A DNA stretch of 7,010 bases, taken from positions 1 to 7,010 of the forward strand of contig CALJUC010000169.1 of NCBI GenBank assembly GCA_937975585.1, written 5' to 3'. Below the pieces are notes generated by a model, which was not told where the DNA came from, ran no database searches, and saw only the letters and a program-made list of their open reading frames with translations. Positions 1-6,802 of this stretch are shown one piece after another (position 1 is the stretch's first letter; each line of letters opens with the position of its first letter). Made by a program: the position numbers and the translations under genes. The stretch comes from an uncultured Moraxella sp. GTDB lineage: Bacteria > Pseudomonadota > Gammaproteobacteria > Pseudomonadales > Moraxellaceae.

Positions 1-4
1 TATT

Positions 5-418
5 TTATGGGTTTGGTATAACATCAAGATTGATAAGTAAATTAGTAATGAATTTTGCTGCTAGTTGAAGACTGCCTTCAAGTTGCCACCACCCACCTTT
101 TAATGACCGGTCTAGGTATAGGGTTGGATCATTGAAAGTAATGAAGGAGCCGTCGGTAAAATCATTAAGCCATTTAACACGATAAAAATATGGCAAATTA
201 CTACGACCCTCGACTAAAGCATCTTGTCCAAATATATAAGTACGTTTTTGTCAGCGTAAATGTAAAAAAATATCTAAACAGATATCATTTTCAATTAGGC
301 GATACCATAAAGGGGCATCGTAAACGATTGGAATATTATCTAAACTAATTTCTTTGCGTATATCTTTGCCGAAAGTTTGAATAGTAGCAAACTTTCCATT
401 ATTGAATGATGACATCAT
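5..418 (-). pseudogene. Broken capsule-locus gene with internal stop codons
   Basis: Reading leftward from tandem ATGs (416-418 and 413-415), one frame stays open apart from a TGA at 251-253 (codon 56) and ends with TAA at 5-7 (codon 138). AAGGA sits 6 bases before the second ATG, a good ribosome-binding site. Protein-like sequence continues in the same frame on both sides of the TGA, for example PLWYRL before it and then TYIFGQDALVEG, LPYFYRVKW, FNDPTLYLD and GGWWQ. This argues for one gene with a nonsense mutation and not two genes. The NDPTLYLD/GGWWQ region reminds me of the N-terminal part of uncharacterised hydrolase-like proteins found in capsule loci. Those are longer, so the TAA at 5-7 may be a second premature stop, but this is recollection and not a search. 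Restart at TTG 194-196 is possible but has little support. The gene lies downstream of, and co-oriented with, the KpsC-family gene. Confidence 0.6.
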
Positions 419-500
419 GCTTCCTTAGTAGATCAGTTAGAGCTTAGACTTATTGGTCTAATAATATAACTGTAAAAAACTAATTAATAATACTTTATAT

Positions 501-528
501 CTTATAAGTGGTTAGTAGCAATTTTCAA
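501..528 (-). promoter_or_regulatory. Putative sigma70 promoter of the broken gene
   Basis: On the minus strand TTGAAA (523-528) is followed after 16 bases by TATAAG (501-506), close to the sigma70 consensus. Transcription would start near 494 and leave a leader of roughly 75 bases before the ATGs at 413-418. That leader contains a 6-bp inverted repeat, TTAGAC/GTCTAA (444-449 and 456-461), of unknown meaning. The spacer 419-654 is very AT-rich, so chance matches are likely. I see no other gene or RNA in it. Confidence 0.35.
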
Positions 529-624
529 GCAATTGTTAAGATTCATATTCATAGATAAGTTATCAAATCTAAGAATACAGAACTCTGGGTAGAAATAAGT
601 ATTTGATAGAATTGATATTTAACA

Positions 625-664
625 TTTAGAGTAACTTAATCACATTGCAATAGGTTACTCTAAA
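625..664. repeat. 11-bp perfect inverted repeat at the 3' end of the KpsC-family gene
   Basis: TTTAGAGTAAC (625-635) and GTTACTCTAAA (654-664) are exact reverse complements separated by 18 bases. The loop contains the 8-bp palindrome ATTGCAAT (644-651). The right arm overlaps the last codons and the stop (655-657) of the leftward gene. In its transcript this would form a stem-loop at the end of the coding region. No run of T follows on either strand, so it is not a classic rho-independent terminator. It could be an mRNA 3'-end stabiliser or the remnant of an insertion or recombination site. Confidence 0.6.
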
Positions 665-1671
665 AGAATTACATAAGAATAAAATATAATCCAAAATAAC
701 TGTTCAATTGTTAACGGGCGCAATATTTCTTCATTATCCGTGAGTTGCCAACCTTTATAAAAAGGTTGACCCAAAGCGGTGACTTTCTTACCCCTTACTA
801 AGGCTTCAAAGCCTGCTAAAGAGGTAATAGTATATACGTGATCAATGCTTTCTAAGGCATCAACTAAATGAAGCGGCTGTTCTAATACTAAGCAATCTAA
901 CTCTTCCAATACATTAAGTATCGACTTATCACTCAAATTCATTGGATGGGGTTTTACAATGATCTGAGCGGTTGGAAAATCATTAATAGCTTGTTGTACA
1001 GTGTTTAGTAAGCTAATATCACTTCCACCGCCATATTTAAGCGAGTCGTCATGTGGAACTTGCCCAAGTATTAAGATGCGATACTTTGTTTTTTTGCCAT
1101 AGATTGGATGAACATCTATATAATCTTGATGATTATATTTGCTGACACGATGAGCAACAAAATAGTCTAGCATTTCTCTTGCAATAGTTACATTAAAGTT
1201 AGTTGATTGAAAATCATAGTTTGCAATTAAATCAGTTAAGTCATTCGGGCGAGTTGTATCAAAATAAGGTGCTTGGCTATCCATAACAATTGATAAAGGA
1301 GGGGCTGTTTTATCATCTTCTGGTGCCGAGCGAATAAATCCATCTTCCAAAAAAAACACGTTAAAATTGTGTTGACGAATATAATTAATGAAAAACTGCG
1401 GTGCTTTATATCCCCAAATATAGATTGTTGGATTGACTTGATGTAGGAATGGTCGAATTACCCAGTTAAAATATCGACTATTAAAATGACGTCCAATCTG
1501 AACAAATTTGGATTCCAAAATCCAGTTAGGAAGTTGATCTCGCCAAGGCTTCATACCGATGACAAGTCCTAAACTCTCTTGTGAAAGTTTATATCGAAGC
1601 GTATATATCAATAACTCGAAAACTTCGCGAGATTTTTTAATCGATTTATGTTGAGTTGAATGGTTAATCAT
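655..1671 (-). CDS. KpsC/LipA-family capsule polysaccharide glycosyltransferase (single module)
   Basis: The 338-residue protein carries the hallmarks of the capsule-synthesis family of KpsC/LipA. These are FFLEDGFIRS (106-115), ILGQVPHDDSLKYGG (200-214), IVKPHP (238-243), TSLAGFEALVRGKKV (283-297) and GQPFYKGW (301-308). Family members are cytoplasmic, membrane-associated retaining transferases that add beta-Kdo to a phosphatidylglycerol anchor, building the linker of ABC-exported capsules. KpsC itself has two such modules in about 670 residues. This protein has one, and I cannot tell which it corresponds to, so another donor sugar is possible. The C-terminus ends soon after LTIEQLF in an unusual hydrophobic tail (SYVILLE), shorter than I would expect, and its last codons lie in the inverted repeat at 625-664. 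The ATG at 1669-1671 has only a weak AAGG about 11 bases upstream. The gene is divergent from galU across 49 bases and clearly AT-richer than the plus-strand block. Confidence 0.85.
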   Translation of the reverse strand: MINHSTQHKSIKKSREVFELLIYTLRYKLSQESLGLVIGMKPWRDQLPNWILESKFVQIGRHFNSRYFNWVIRPFLHQVNPTIYIWGYKAPQFFINYIRQHNFNVFFLEDGFIRSAPEDDKTAPPLSIVMDSQAPYFDTTRPNDLTDLIANYDFQSTNFNVTIAREMLDYFVAHRVSKYNHQDYIDVHPIYGKKTKYRILILGQVPHDDSLKYGGGSDISLLNTVQQAINDFPTAQIIVKPHPMNLSDKSILNVLEELDCLVLEQPLHLVDALESIDHVYTITSLAGFEALVRGKKVTALGQPFYKGWQLTDNEEILRPLTIEQLFWIIFYSYVILLE

Positions 1672-1679
1672 TCTATGAT
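1651..1679 (+). promoter_or_regulatory. Putative sigma70 promoter for galU
   Basis: TTGAGT (1651-1656) and TATGAT (1674-1679) are separated by exactly 17 bases and both sit close to consensus. Transcription would begin near 1686, giving a leader of about 35 bases before galU. The element overlaps the first codons of the divergent KpsC-family gene. RNA polymerase binding here would therefore compete with initiation or elongation on the other strand. It would drive galU and probably the whole galU-pgi-ugd-galE block. It is a prediction from spacing and hexamers only. Confidence 0.45.
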
Positions 1680-1720
1680 ATACCTTTTTAAGCCATTATG
1701 ATAATAATTTAAGGTTTACT

Positions 1721-2593
1721 ATGTCTGCTAATCTGCACGCACTCACCCATGCTGTTATTCCTGTTGCTGGTTTCGGTACCCGTATGTTACCGCTATCCAA
1801 AGCCGTGCCAAAAGAGTTGTTACCATTAGGCAATAAGCCTGCTATTCAATATGTTATTGAGGAGGCCATCGCAGCGGGTCTAACCAATATCGTATTGGTC
1901 AATCATGCACAAAAAATGGCCATCGAAAACTACTTTGACATCAATAGTGAGCTAGATACCCAACTGCGTCAAAAAGGTAAAGACACGCTTGCGGATAGCT
2001 TAAATTGGCTACCAGAGGGGGTGACAATTACTAGCGTTCGTCAAGGCAAACCATTGGGCTTAGGGCATGCGGTATTGCAAGCACGTGCTGTGGTAGGTGA
2101 TCACCCATTTGCGGTGTTGTTGCCAGACGTGATTGTCAATCCTTATACCAGTGATTACAACAGCCAAAATTTGGCTTTTATGCTAAGTAAGTTTAACACA
2201 AATCACCATTCACAAATTCTCGTTGATCCAGTCGCTGACAGCGATATTTCAAAATATGGTATTGCCAAACTTGAAGCCGCACAAAAAATCCAAAAAACAG
2301 ACGATAATCAAAGCTACCCAGTGAATGGTTTTGTGGAAAAACCAAAACTTGAAGATGCGCCATCAAATTTGGCAGTGGTAGGACGTTATGTGTTTACCCC
2401 ACAGATTTTTGATTATTTGGCAAAAACTGAGCCAAGCGTGGGCGGTGAAATTCAGCTAACCGATGCCATTGATGCACTCATTAGCACGCAAGGGGTGGAT
2501 GTGGTCACTATGGTGGGTAATAGCTTTGATGCCGGTGATATGAGCAGTTATATGCAGGCGTTTTGTTATTTTGCTGAGAAATTGGCACAATAA
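1721..2593 (+). CDS. galU: UTP-glucose-1-phosphate uridylyltransferase (GalU)
   Basis: GalU makes UDP-glucose and pyrophosphate from UTP and glucose-1-phosphate in the cytoplasm. It is the entry step for capsule, LPS and galactose-derived sugars. The 290-residue length fits the family. Motifs in order are the nucleotide-binding loop VAGFGTRMLPLSKAVPKE (15-32), KPAIQYVIEEA (39-49), QGKPLGLGHAV (108-118), LLPDVIV with the presumed metal-binding Asp136 (133-139), GFVEKP (203-208), VGRYVF (220-225), GEIQLTDAI (242-250) and FDAGD (269-273). The ATG is preceded by AAGG with a 6-base gap (1711-1714), a good ribosome-binding site, and a promoter candidate lies at 1651-1679. The stop is 21 bases before pgi, so the two are very likely co-transcribed. 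No key residue appears to be missing. Confidence 0.97.
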   Translation: MSANLHALTHAVIPVAGFGTRMLPLSKAVPKELLPLGNKPAIQYVIEEAIAAGLTNIVLVNHAQKMAIENYFDINSELDTQLRQKGKDTLADSLNWLPEGVTITSVRQGKPLGLGHAVLQARAVVGDHPFAVLLPDVIVNPYTSDYNSQNLAFMLSKFNTNHHSQILVDPVADSDISKYGIAKLEAAQKIQKTDDNQSYPVNGFVEKPKLEDAPSNLAVVGRYVFTPQIFDYLAKTEPSVGGEIQLTDAIDALISTQGVDVVTMVGNSFDAGDMSSYMQAFCYFAEKLAQ

Positions 2594-2614
2594 ACCGGTC
2601 ATAGGATCTCGATT

Positions 2615-4273
2615 ATGAATGCCATGAACGCCACCAATGCGATGCCAACAGCACAGGCAAGAGTACAATCAGAAATTTGGCAGGGTCTTAATGACTTAGC
2701 TGCCACTATGCTAACGCTCACTGAGTTATTTGCGGCCGATAATGAACGCGGTCAGCGTTTTCAGCGAACGGCTTGCGATATCTATATGGATTTTAGCAAG
2801 CAAAAAATTGACGAAACGGTATTAACGCAGTTGCTCAATTTGGCTGAAACGAGTCAACTCAGTCACGAAATTAACCGATTATTATCCGGTGCGCATGTCA
2901 ATGACACCGAAGATCGAGCTGCTCTACATACAGCATTACGTCAGCCAATCAATCAGCCATTATGGCTTGATGGGGAAGATATTAACCAACAAGTGCATAG
3001 CAGTCTTAGCAAAGCCGAAAACTTGGTGAATCGGATTCGTGAGGGTATTTGGCGCGGTTATTCGGGCAAGGCCATCACGGATGTGGTCAATATTGGTGTG
3101 GGTGGATCTGACTTGGGTCCACTAATGGCAACGACGGCATTGGCTGAGTGGGCGGATACCGATATTCGTGTCCATTTTGTCTCAAATATGGATGGTACTC
3201 AGTTAGATAATCTGCTTAAAATCCTAAACCCCAAAACCACGCTATTTATCTTATCGTCCAAATCTTTCTCAACCATTGATACCCTATCCAATGCCAAAAC
3301 TGCATTGGCTTGGTTGTTGGCAAGTCATAATCATAAGCCAACGATTTTACGCCGTCATTTTATCGGTATCTCAACGCGAGTCGATAAGATGAGCGAGTGG
3401 GGTATTCATCCGGACAACCAGCTGCTATTGTGGGATTGGGTGGGCGGTCGCTTTAGTATGTGGTCCGTGATTGGACTGGCGATTGCGATTAAAGTTGGGA
3501 TGCCGCATTTTTATGAGTTGTTGGCAGGGGCACATGAGATGGACAAGCATTTTGCCACAGCTGACTTTGGAAATAATTTACCGGTATTGCTTGGGCTGAT
3601 TGGGGTTTGGAACAGTAGCTTTTTACATATCAACGCGCATACCGTATTACCTTATGATGGGCGACTAAGCTATTTCCCTAACTATCTCACCCAGCTAGAA
3701 ATGGAAAGTAATGGTAAGTCGGTTAATCGCCAAGGTGAGCCGGTAAGCTATGCCACTTGTCCGATTTTGTGGGGTGATATTGGCTCGAATGCGCAACATG
3801 CCTTTTATCAATTGCTCCATCAAGGCACGCAAGCGGTGTCTTGTGATTTTATTGCCCCAATTCGACGCTACGATGATGAGCAACAGGTCAGCAATCATCT
3901 TACCACACAGCACGAGTTATCTTTGGCGAACTGTTTGGCACAAAGTCAAGTATTAGCGTTTGGCAATGCGGCATTACAACAGCAAGACATGGCGATTGAC
4001 AAGTTTAAGCATTATCGCGGAAATCAGCCGTCAACGACTTTACTCTTAAAACAGCTATCGCCAAAGACGTTAGGGGCACTGATAGCCTTGTATGAGCATA
4101 AAGTGTTTGTGATGTCAGTGATTTGGAACATCAATCCCTTTGATCAATGGGGGGTTGAAGTCGGTAAAGTGATAGCAAATAGTGTTTTTGCCGCCTTAAA
4201 TGGTACGCAAGATACAGACAAATTTGACAGCTCTACCAATGCGTTATTGTCTGTCATTGAACATAATCGCTAG
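2615..4273 (+). CDS. pgi: Glucose-6-phosphate isomerase (Pgi)
   Basis: Pgi interconverts glucose-6-phosphate and fructose-6-phosphate. It links glycolysis/gluconeogenesis to the sugar-nucleotide pathways served by its neighbours. The 552 residues match the long bacterial form (about 550). Both family signatures are intact: DWVGGRFSMWSVIG (274-287) and SVIWNINPFDQWGVEVGK (501-518). The sugar-phosphate-binding stretch SSKSFST is at 214-220. The catalytic residues are expected at Glu364 in MESNGK, His395 in NAQHAFYQ and Lys518. The start is ambiguous. The N-terminus is a low-complexity run of Met, Asn, Ala and Thr with in-frame ATGs at 2615, 2624 and 2642, ahead of clearly conserved sequence from about residue 20. 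I chose 2615 because AGGA (2603-2606) lies 8 bases upstream. It is probably in one operon with galU. Confidence 0.97.
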   Translation: MNAMNATNAMPTAQARVQSEIWQGLNDLAATMLTLTELFAADNERGQRFQRTACDIYMDFSKQKIDETVLTQLLNLAETSQLSHEINRLLSGAHVNDTEDRAALHTALRQPINQPLWLDGEDINQQVHSSLSKAENLVNRIREGIWRGYSGKAITDVVNIGVGGSDLGPLMATTALAEWADTDIRVHFVSNMDGTQLDNLLKILNPKTTLFILSSKSFSTIDTLSNAKTALAWLLASHNHKPTILRRHFIGISTRVDKMSEWGIHPDNQLLLWDWVGGRFSMWSVIGLAIAIKVGMPHFYELLAGAHEMDKHFATADFGNNLPVLLGLIGVWNSSFLHINAHTVLPYDGRLSYFPNYLTQLEMESNGKSVNRQGEPVSYATCPILWGDIGSNAQHAFYQLLHQGTQAVSCDFIAPIRRYDDEQQVSNHLTTQHELSLANCLAQSQVLAFGNAALQQQDMAIDKFKHYRGNQPSTTLLLKQLSPKTLGALIALYEHKVFVMSVIWNINPFDQWGVEVGKVIANSVFAALNGTQDTDKFDSSTNALLSVIEHNR

Positions 4274-4345
4274 TCGTGCTGGCTGTATCATTGTCACAAT
4301 AGGCTAACTTATTAAAATGCATATATCTTAGAAAAATTGAATATT

Positions 4346-5653
4346 ATGAATAATACAACAACAAGACAAGTAATCATTATTGGGCATGGCAATGAAGCGC
4401 TGAATGCTGCGATTGTGATGGCAAGCTTAGATAAACCAGTCACCTTGATTGGGCAAGCTGATGATATCAGTGCGACGTTGGATCATTATCGCTTTGAGCG
4501 TCAGCTATTATCATTGTGGGATTTATACACCAAAGAGCAAAAAATCCGTGTTTTTGCGCACATTACACCTGTTCAAGAAGGGGATTGCTTTGCTTCCCTG
4601 TGCCAGGCTGACTTTGATCGGGCTGTCATTTGGGTGTTTATGGATATGCTGACAGAGGCACAGCTTGCCGAGCTACCACAATTACTGACCAGTCCACATC
4701 AGCAGATTATTTTGAGTGGTTTGACCCAAATCGGTCAAGCACATGACTTGGCACAGCAATTTTATAGCCATTGGGTATATTATTTTCCGCTAACGTTTAT
4801 GAAAGACGGGGCAAATTTTAGCTCAATGTTGCACCCTGATGTGGTGTTAATCGGTGAAAAAACCCCAAATAGCTATACACATTCACAAGAGTTATTATTT
4901 TTCATCCGCCATGCTGAGCAACATTCGGTGGCTGATATTACCACGGTGGAATTTTCACGCGCCAGTCTCATGACGATGTTGGCGACGCGTATCAGCTTTA
5001 TGAATGAAATGGCACGTCTAGCGGATAGTATGGGTGTCGATATTCAACGAGTGCAACAGATGATGGGGCTTGATAAGCGGATTGGTAAAGACTTTTTGGC
5101 AGCAGGCTGGGGCTTTGGTGGACGTGCATTACCGGCTGAACTCAAGGGCTTAATTGACACCTTTGCGGACAATCAAGTAAGCAATGTACTCATTGAAGCT
5201 GTACAAGTAATTAATGAAGACCAAAAAGAGTTAATTTTCCGCAAGTTCTGGCGTCATTTCGATGGGTTTATTGATGGTAAGACCGTGGTGGTTTGGGGGG
5301 CTGGGTATCGCAATGGTACCGGTCGAACCACCCACTCTGCGATTCACCCATTACTGAAGTTATTATGGTCATACCAAATTAAAACCTTAGTATTTGCAAC
5401 GAATACGGCATTTGAACTCAATCAACTATATGGTGATACGCCATTATTTGGTATCATTGATAATCCCTATCAATCATTAGCACACGCTGATGGCCTGTTT
5501 ATCATTAACTGGTCAGAGTTACAGCCACCAAATATTGATTATCTCAATCAAGTGGCGGTTCCGATTTTTGATGCTAAAAATGTGATTAGCCAAGCAGATA
5601 CTGAGCGTTTAGTCGGTGATTATTATGGGATTGGTCGTGGTAAAAAGGTTTAA
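4346..5653 (+). CDS. ugd: UDP-glucose 6-dehydrogenase homologue lacking the catalytic residues
   Basis: Family membership is clear. There is an N-terminal Rossmann strand with GHGNEA (13-18), a central helix with ATRISFMNEMARLA (213-226), RIGKDFLAAGWGFGG (245-259), a C-terminal domain starting at KTVVVWGAGY (312-321), and the family ending DYYGIGRG (425-432). True enzymes oxidise UDP-glucose to UDP-glucuronate with two NAD+. Here the active site is rewritten. GGSCFPKD is GGRALPAE, so the catalytic Cys is Ala261 and the Asp is Glu265. The central-helix Lys is Arg205, the Asn four residues on is Met209, and the NPEFLREG loop reads FPLTFMKDG. The C-terminal FDGRN is FDAKN. The 435-residue length and open frame argue against simple decay. 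I start at ATG 4346; an in-frame TTG at 4337 is less likely, and neither has a strong ribosome-binding site. The 72-base gap after pgi leaves room for a separate promoter, but I see no convincing one. Confidence 0.88.
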   Translation: MNNTTTRQVIIIGHGNEALNAAIVMASLDKPVTLIGQADDISATLDHYRFERQLLSLWDLYTKEQKIRVFAHITPVQEGDCFASLCQADFDRAVIWVFMDMLTEAQLAELPQLLTSPHQQIILSGLTQIGQAHDLAQQFYSHWVYYFPLTFMKDGANFSSMLHPDVVLIGEKTPNSYTHSQELLFFIRHAEQHSVADITTVEFSRASLMTMLATRISFMNEMARLADSMGVDIQRVQQMMGLDKRIGKDFLAAGWGFGGRALPAELKGLIDTFADNQVSNVLIEAVQVINEDQKELIFRKFWRHFDGFIDGKTVVVWGAGYRNGTGRTTHSAIHPLLKLLWSYQIKTLVFATNTAFELNQLYGDTPLFGIIDNPYQSLAHADGLFIINWSELQPPNIDYLNQVAVPIFDAKNVISQADTERLVGDYYGIGRGKKV

Positions 5654-5661
5654 GCTAACAA

Positions 5662-5733
5662 GCGCAACAGCGTATTCGGCTGAGCCTATACTGCATACTA
5701 AATTACTTGCGCAGATACAGCGGATAAGCCTAT
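5662..5733 (+). repeat. Imperfect direct repeat in the galE leader
   Basis: The 84-base gap before galE contains two related segments, about 5662-5690 and 5709-5733. Each begins with GCGCA, continues through CAGCG and ends in GCCTAT. In addition GCGCAA (5662-5667) and TTGCGC (5707-5712) are inverted copies that could pair. This may be a small local duplication or a weak leader structure. The copies are imperfect, and I see no promoter or strong ribosome-binding site associated with them. Confidence 0.35.
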
Positions 5734-5737
5734 CTCT

Positions 5738-6757
5738 ATGAAAAAAATCTTGGTCACGGGTGGTGCAGGTTATATCGGTACCCATACGTTAATCGAATTG
5801 GTCGCGGCAGGGTTTGAGCCAATTGTCTACGATAACTTGTCAAATAGTAGCCCAATTGCTTTAACGCGTGTCGCTAATCTGGTTGGCCGCGAAATTACCT
5901 TTATTCAAGGTGATATTTTAGATAAAGACCTGCTAGCACAGATCTTTGCAGCGCATGAATTTTTTGCTGTTATGCATTTTGCAGGTTTAAAAGCCGTGGG
6001 CGAGTCGGTCGCAAAACCAATAATGTACTATCAAAATAATGTGGTTGGCACAATTAATCTGCTTGAAGCCATGCAACAAGCTAATGTCAAAAATTTGGTT
6101 TTTTCTTCATCCGCGACTGTATATGGCGACCCTGAAATCTTGCCTATTATCGAAACATCGCCACGTTCAGCAACCAACCCTTATGGCCAAACCAAACTCA
6201 TGATTGAGCAGATACTAGAAGATTTGGCGGTATCTGATAATGCATGGCAACTGATTTCATTACGCTATTTTAATCCCATCGGTTCGCATCCATCAGGGTG
6301 TATTGGTGAAGACCCAAACGGGATTCCTAATAACTTAATGCCGTATATCAGCCAAGTTGCGGTAGGTAAACTCAAGCAATTAAGTATCTTTGGCAATGAT
6401 TATGACACGGTGGATGGTACCGGTGTGCGCGACTACATCCATGTGGTTGATTTGGCCAAAGGTCATGTGGCAGCGCTACAATATTTGGTACAGCAGACGA
6501 ATTTGGGTTTTGAGGCGATTAACCTAGGTAGTGGAGAAGGTACCTCAGTACTGCAATTGGTCAATGCCTTTATCCAAACCACAGGAAAAAATGTCCCTTA
6601 TGTCTTTGCGCCACGTCGACCCGGTGATATTGCGAGTTGCTATGCCAGTAGTGACAAAGCGCGTGACTTGTTGGGTTGGCAAGCGGCATTAACGATTGAC
6701 GATATGTGTGCGGATACTTGGCGTTGGCAACGCCAAAATCCACAAGGTTATCAATAG
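5738..6757 (+). CDS. galE: UDP-glucose 4-epimerase (GalE/Gne type)
   Basis: This extended short-chain dehydrogenase interconverts UDP-glucose and UDP-galactose with bound NAD+, and probably the N-acetyl forms too. The 339 residues match the family. Motifs are the NAD loop GGAGYIG (8-14), HFAGLKAVGES (80-90), SSSATVYG (123-130), the catalytic Tyr149-x-x-x-Lys153, RYFNPIGSHPSG (176-187), NNLMPYI (198-204), GTGVRDYIHVVDLA (227-240) and RRPGDIASCYAS (293-304). Position 301 is Cys, where E. coli GalE has Tyr299. A small residue there is known to widen the pocket for UDP-GlcNAc/GalNAc, as in human GALE, so the product may be closer in role to Acinetobacter Gne1. The ATG has only a poor ribosome-binding site, but MKKILVTGGAGYIG is the natural N-terminus. 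It is the last gene of the block, followed within 7 bases by a terminator. Confidence 0.97.
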   Translation: MKKILVTGGAGYIGTHTLIELVAAGFEPIVYDNLSNSSPIALTRVANLVGREITFIQGDILDKDLLAQIFAAHEFFAVMHFAGLKAVGESVAKPIMYYQNNVVGTINLLEAMQQANVKNLVFSSSATVYGDPEILPIIETSPRSATNPYGQTKLMIEQILEDLAVSDNAWQLISLRYFNPIGSHPSGCIGEDPNGIPNNLMPYISQVAVGKLKQLSIFGNDYDTVDGTGVRDYIHVVDLAKGHVAALQYLVQQTNLGFEAINLGSGEGTSVLQLVNAFIQTTGKNVPYVFAPRRPGDIASCYASSDKARDLLGWQAALTIDDMCADTWRWQRQNPQGYQ

Positions 6758-6763
6758 CCAAAT

Positions 6764-6795
6764 AAAAAAGCTAGCATATCAATGCTAGCTTTTTT
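6764..6795 (+). terminator. Rho-independent terminator after galE
   Basis: A perfect 14-bp inverted repeat, AAAAAAGCTAGCAT (6764-6777) and ATGCTAGCTTTTTT (6782-6795), encloses the 4-base loop ATCA. The stem ends in six T. The A run on the other side gives the same layout on the minus strand, so it should stop leftward transcripts from the insertion element as well. It closes the galU-galE block. Confidence 0.93.
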
Positions 6796-6802
6796 ATCAT
6801 TC

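Noticed and set aside
251..253. TGA as selenocysteine or a reassigned codon
   Set aside because: No SECIS-like hairpin was recognised just downstream, the context is not a redox motif, and none of the other genes has internal TGA. A nonsense mutation is simpler.
625..664. Inverted repeat as a rho-independent terminator
   Set aside because: The stem is AT-rich with an 18-base loop, and no T run follows on either strand.
2456..2668. Minus-strand open frame of 70 codons across the galU/pgi junction
   Set aside because: It lies antisense to two well-supported genes, has no recognisable motif, and is explained by their coding constraint.
3695..3956. Open frames on both strands inside pgi
   Set aside because: They fall wholly within conserved Pgi coding sequence, with no family motif of their own.
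4449..4652. Second plus-strand frame inside the ugd-like gene
   Set aside because: It is an overlapping shadow frame with unconvincing composition and no ribosome-binding site.
6570..6761. Minus-strand frame antisense to the galE 3' end
   Set aside because: It is fully inside galE on the opposite strand, with no motif.
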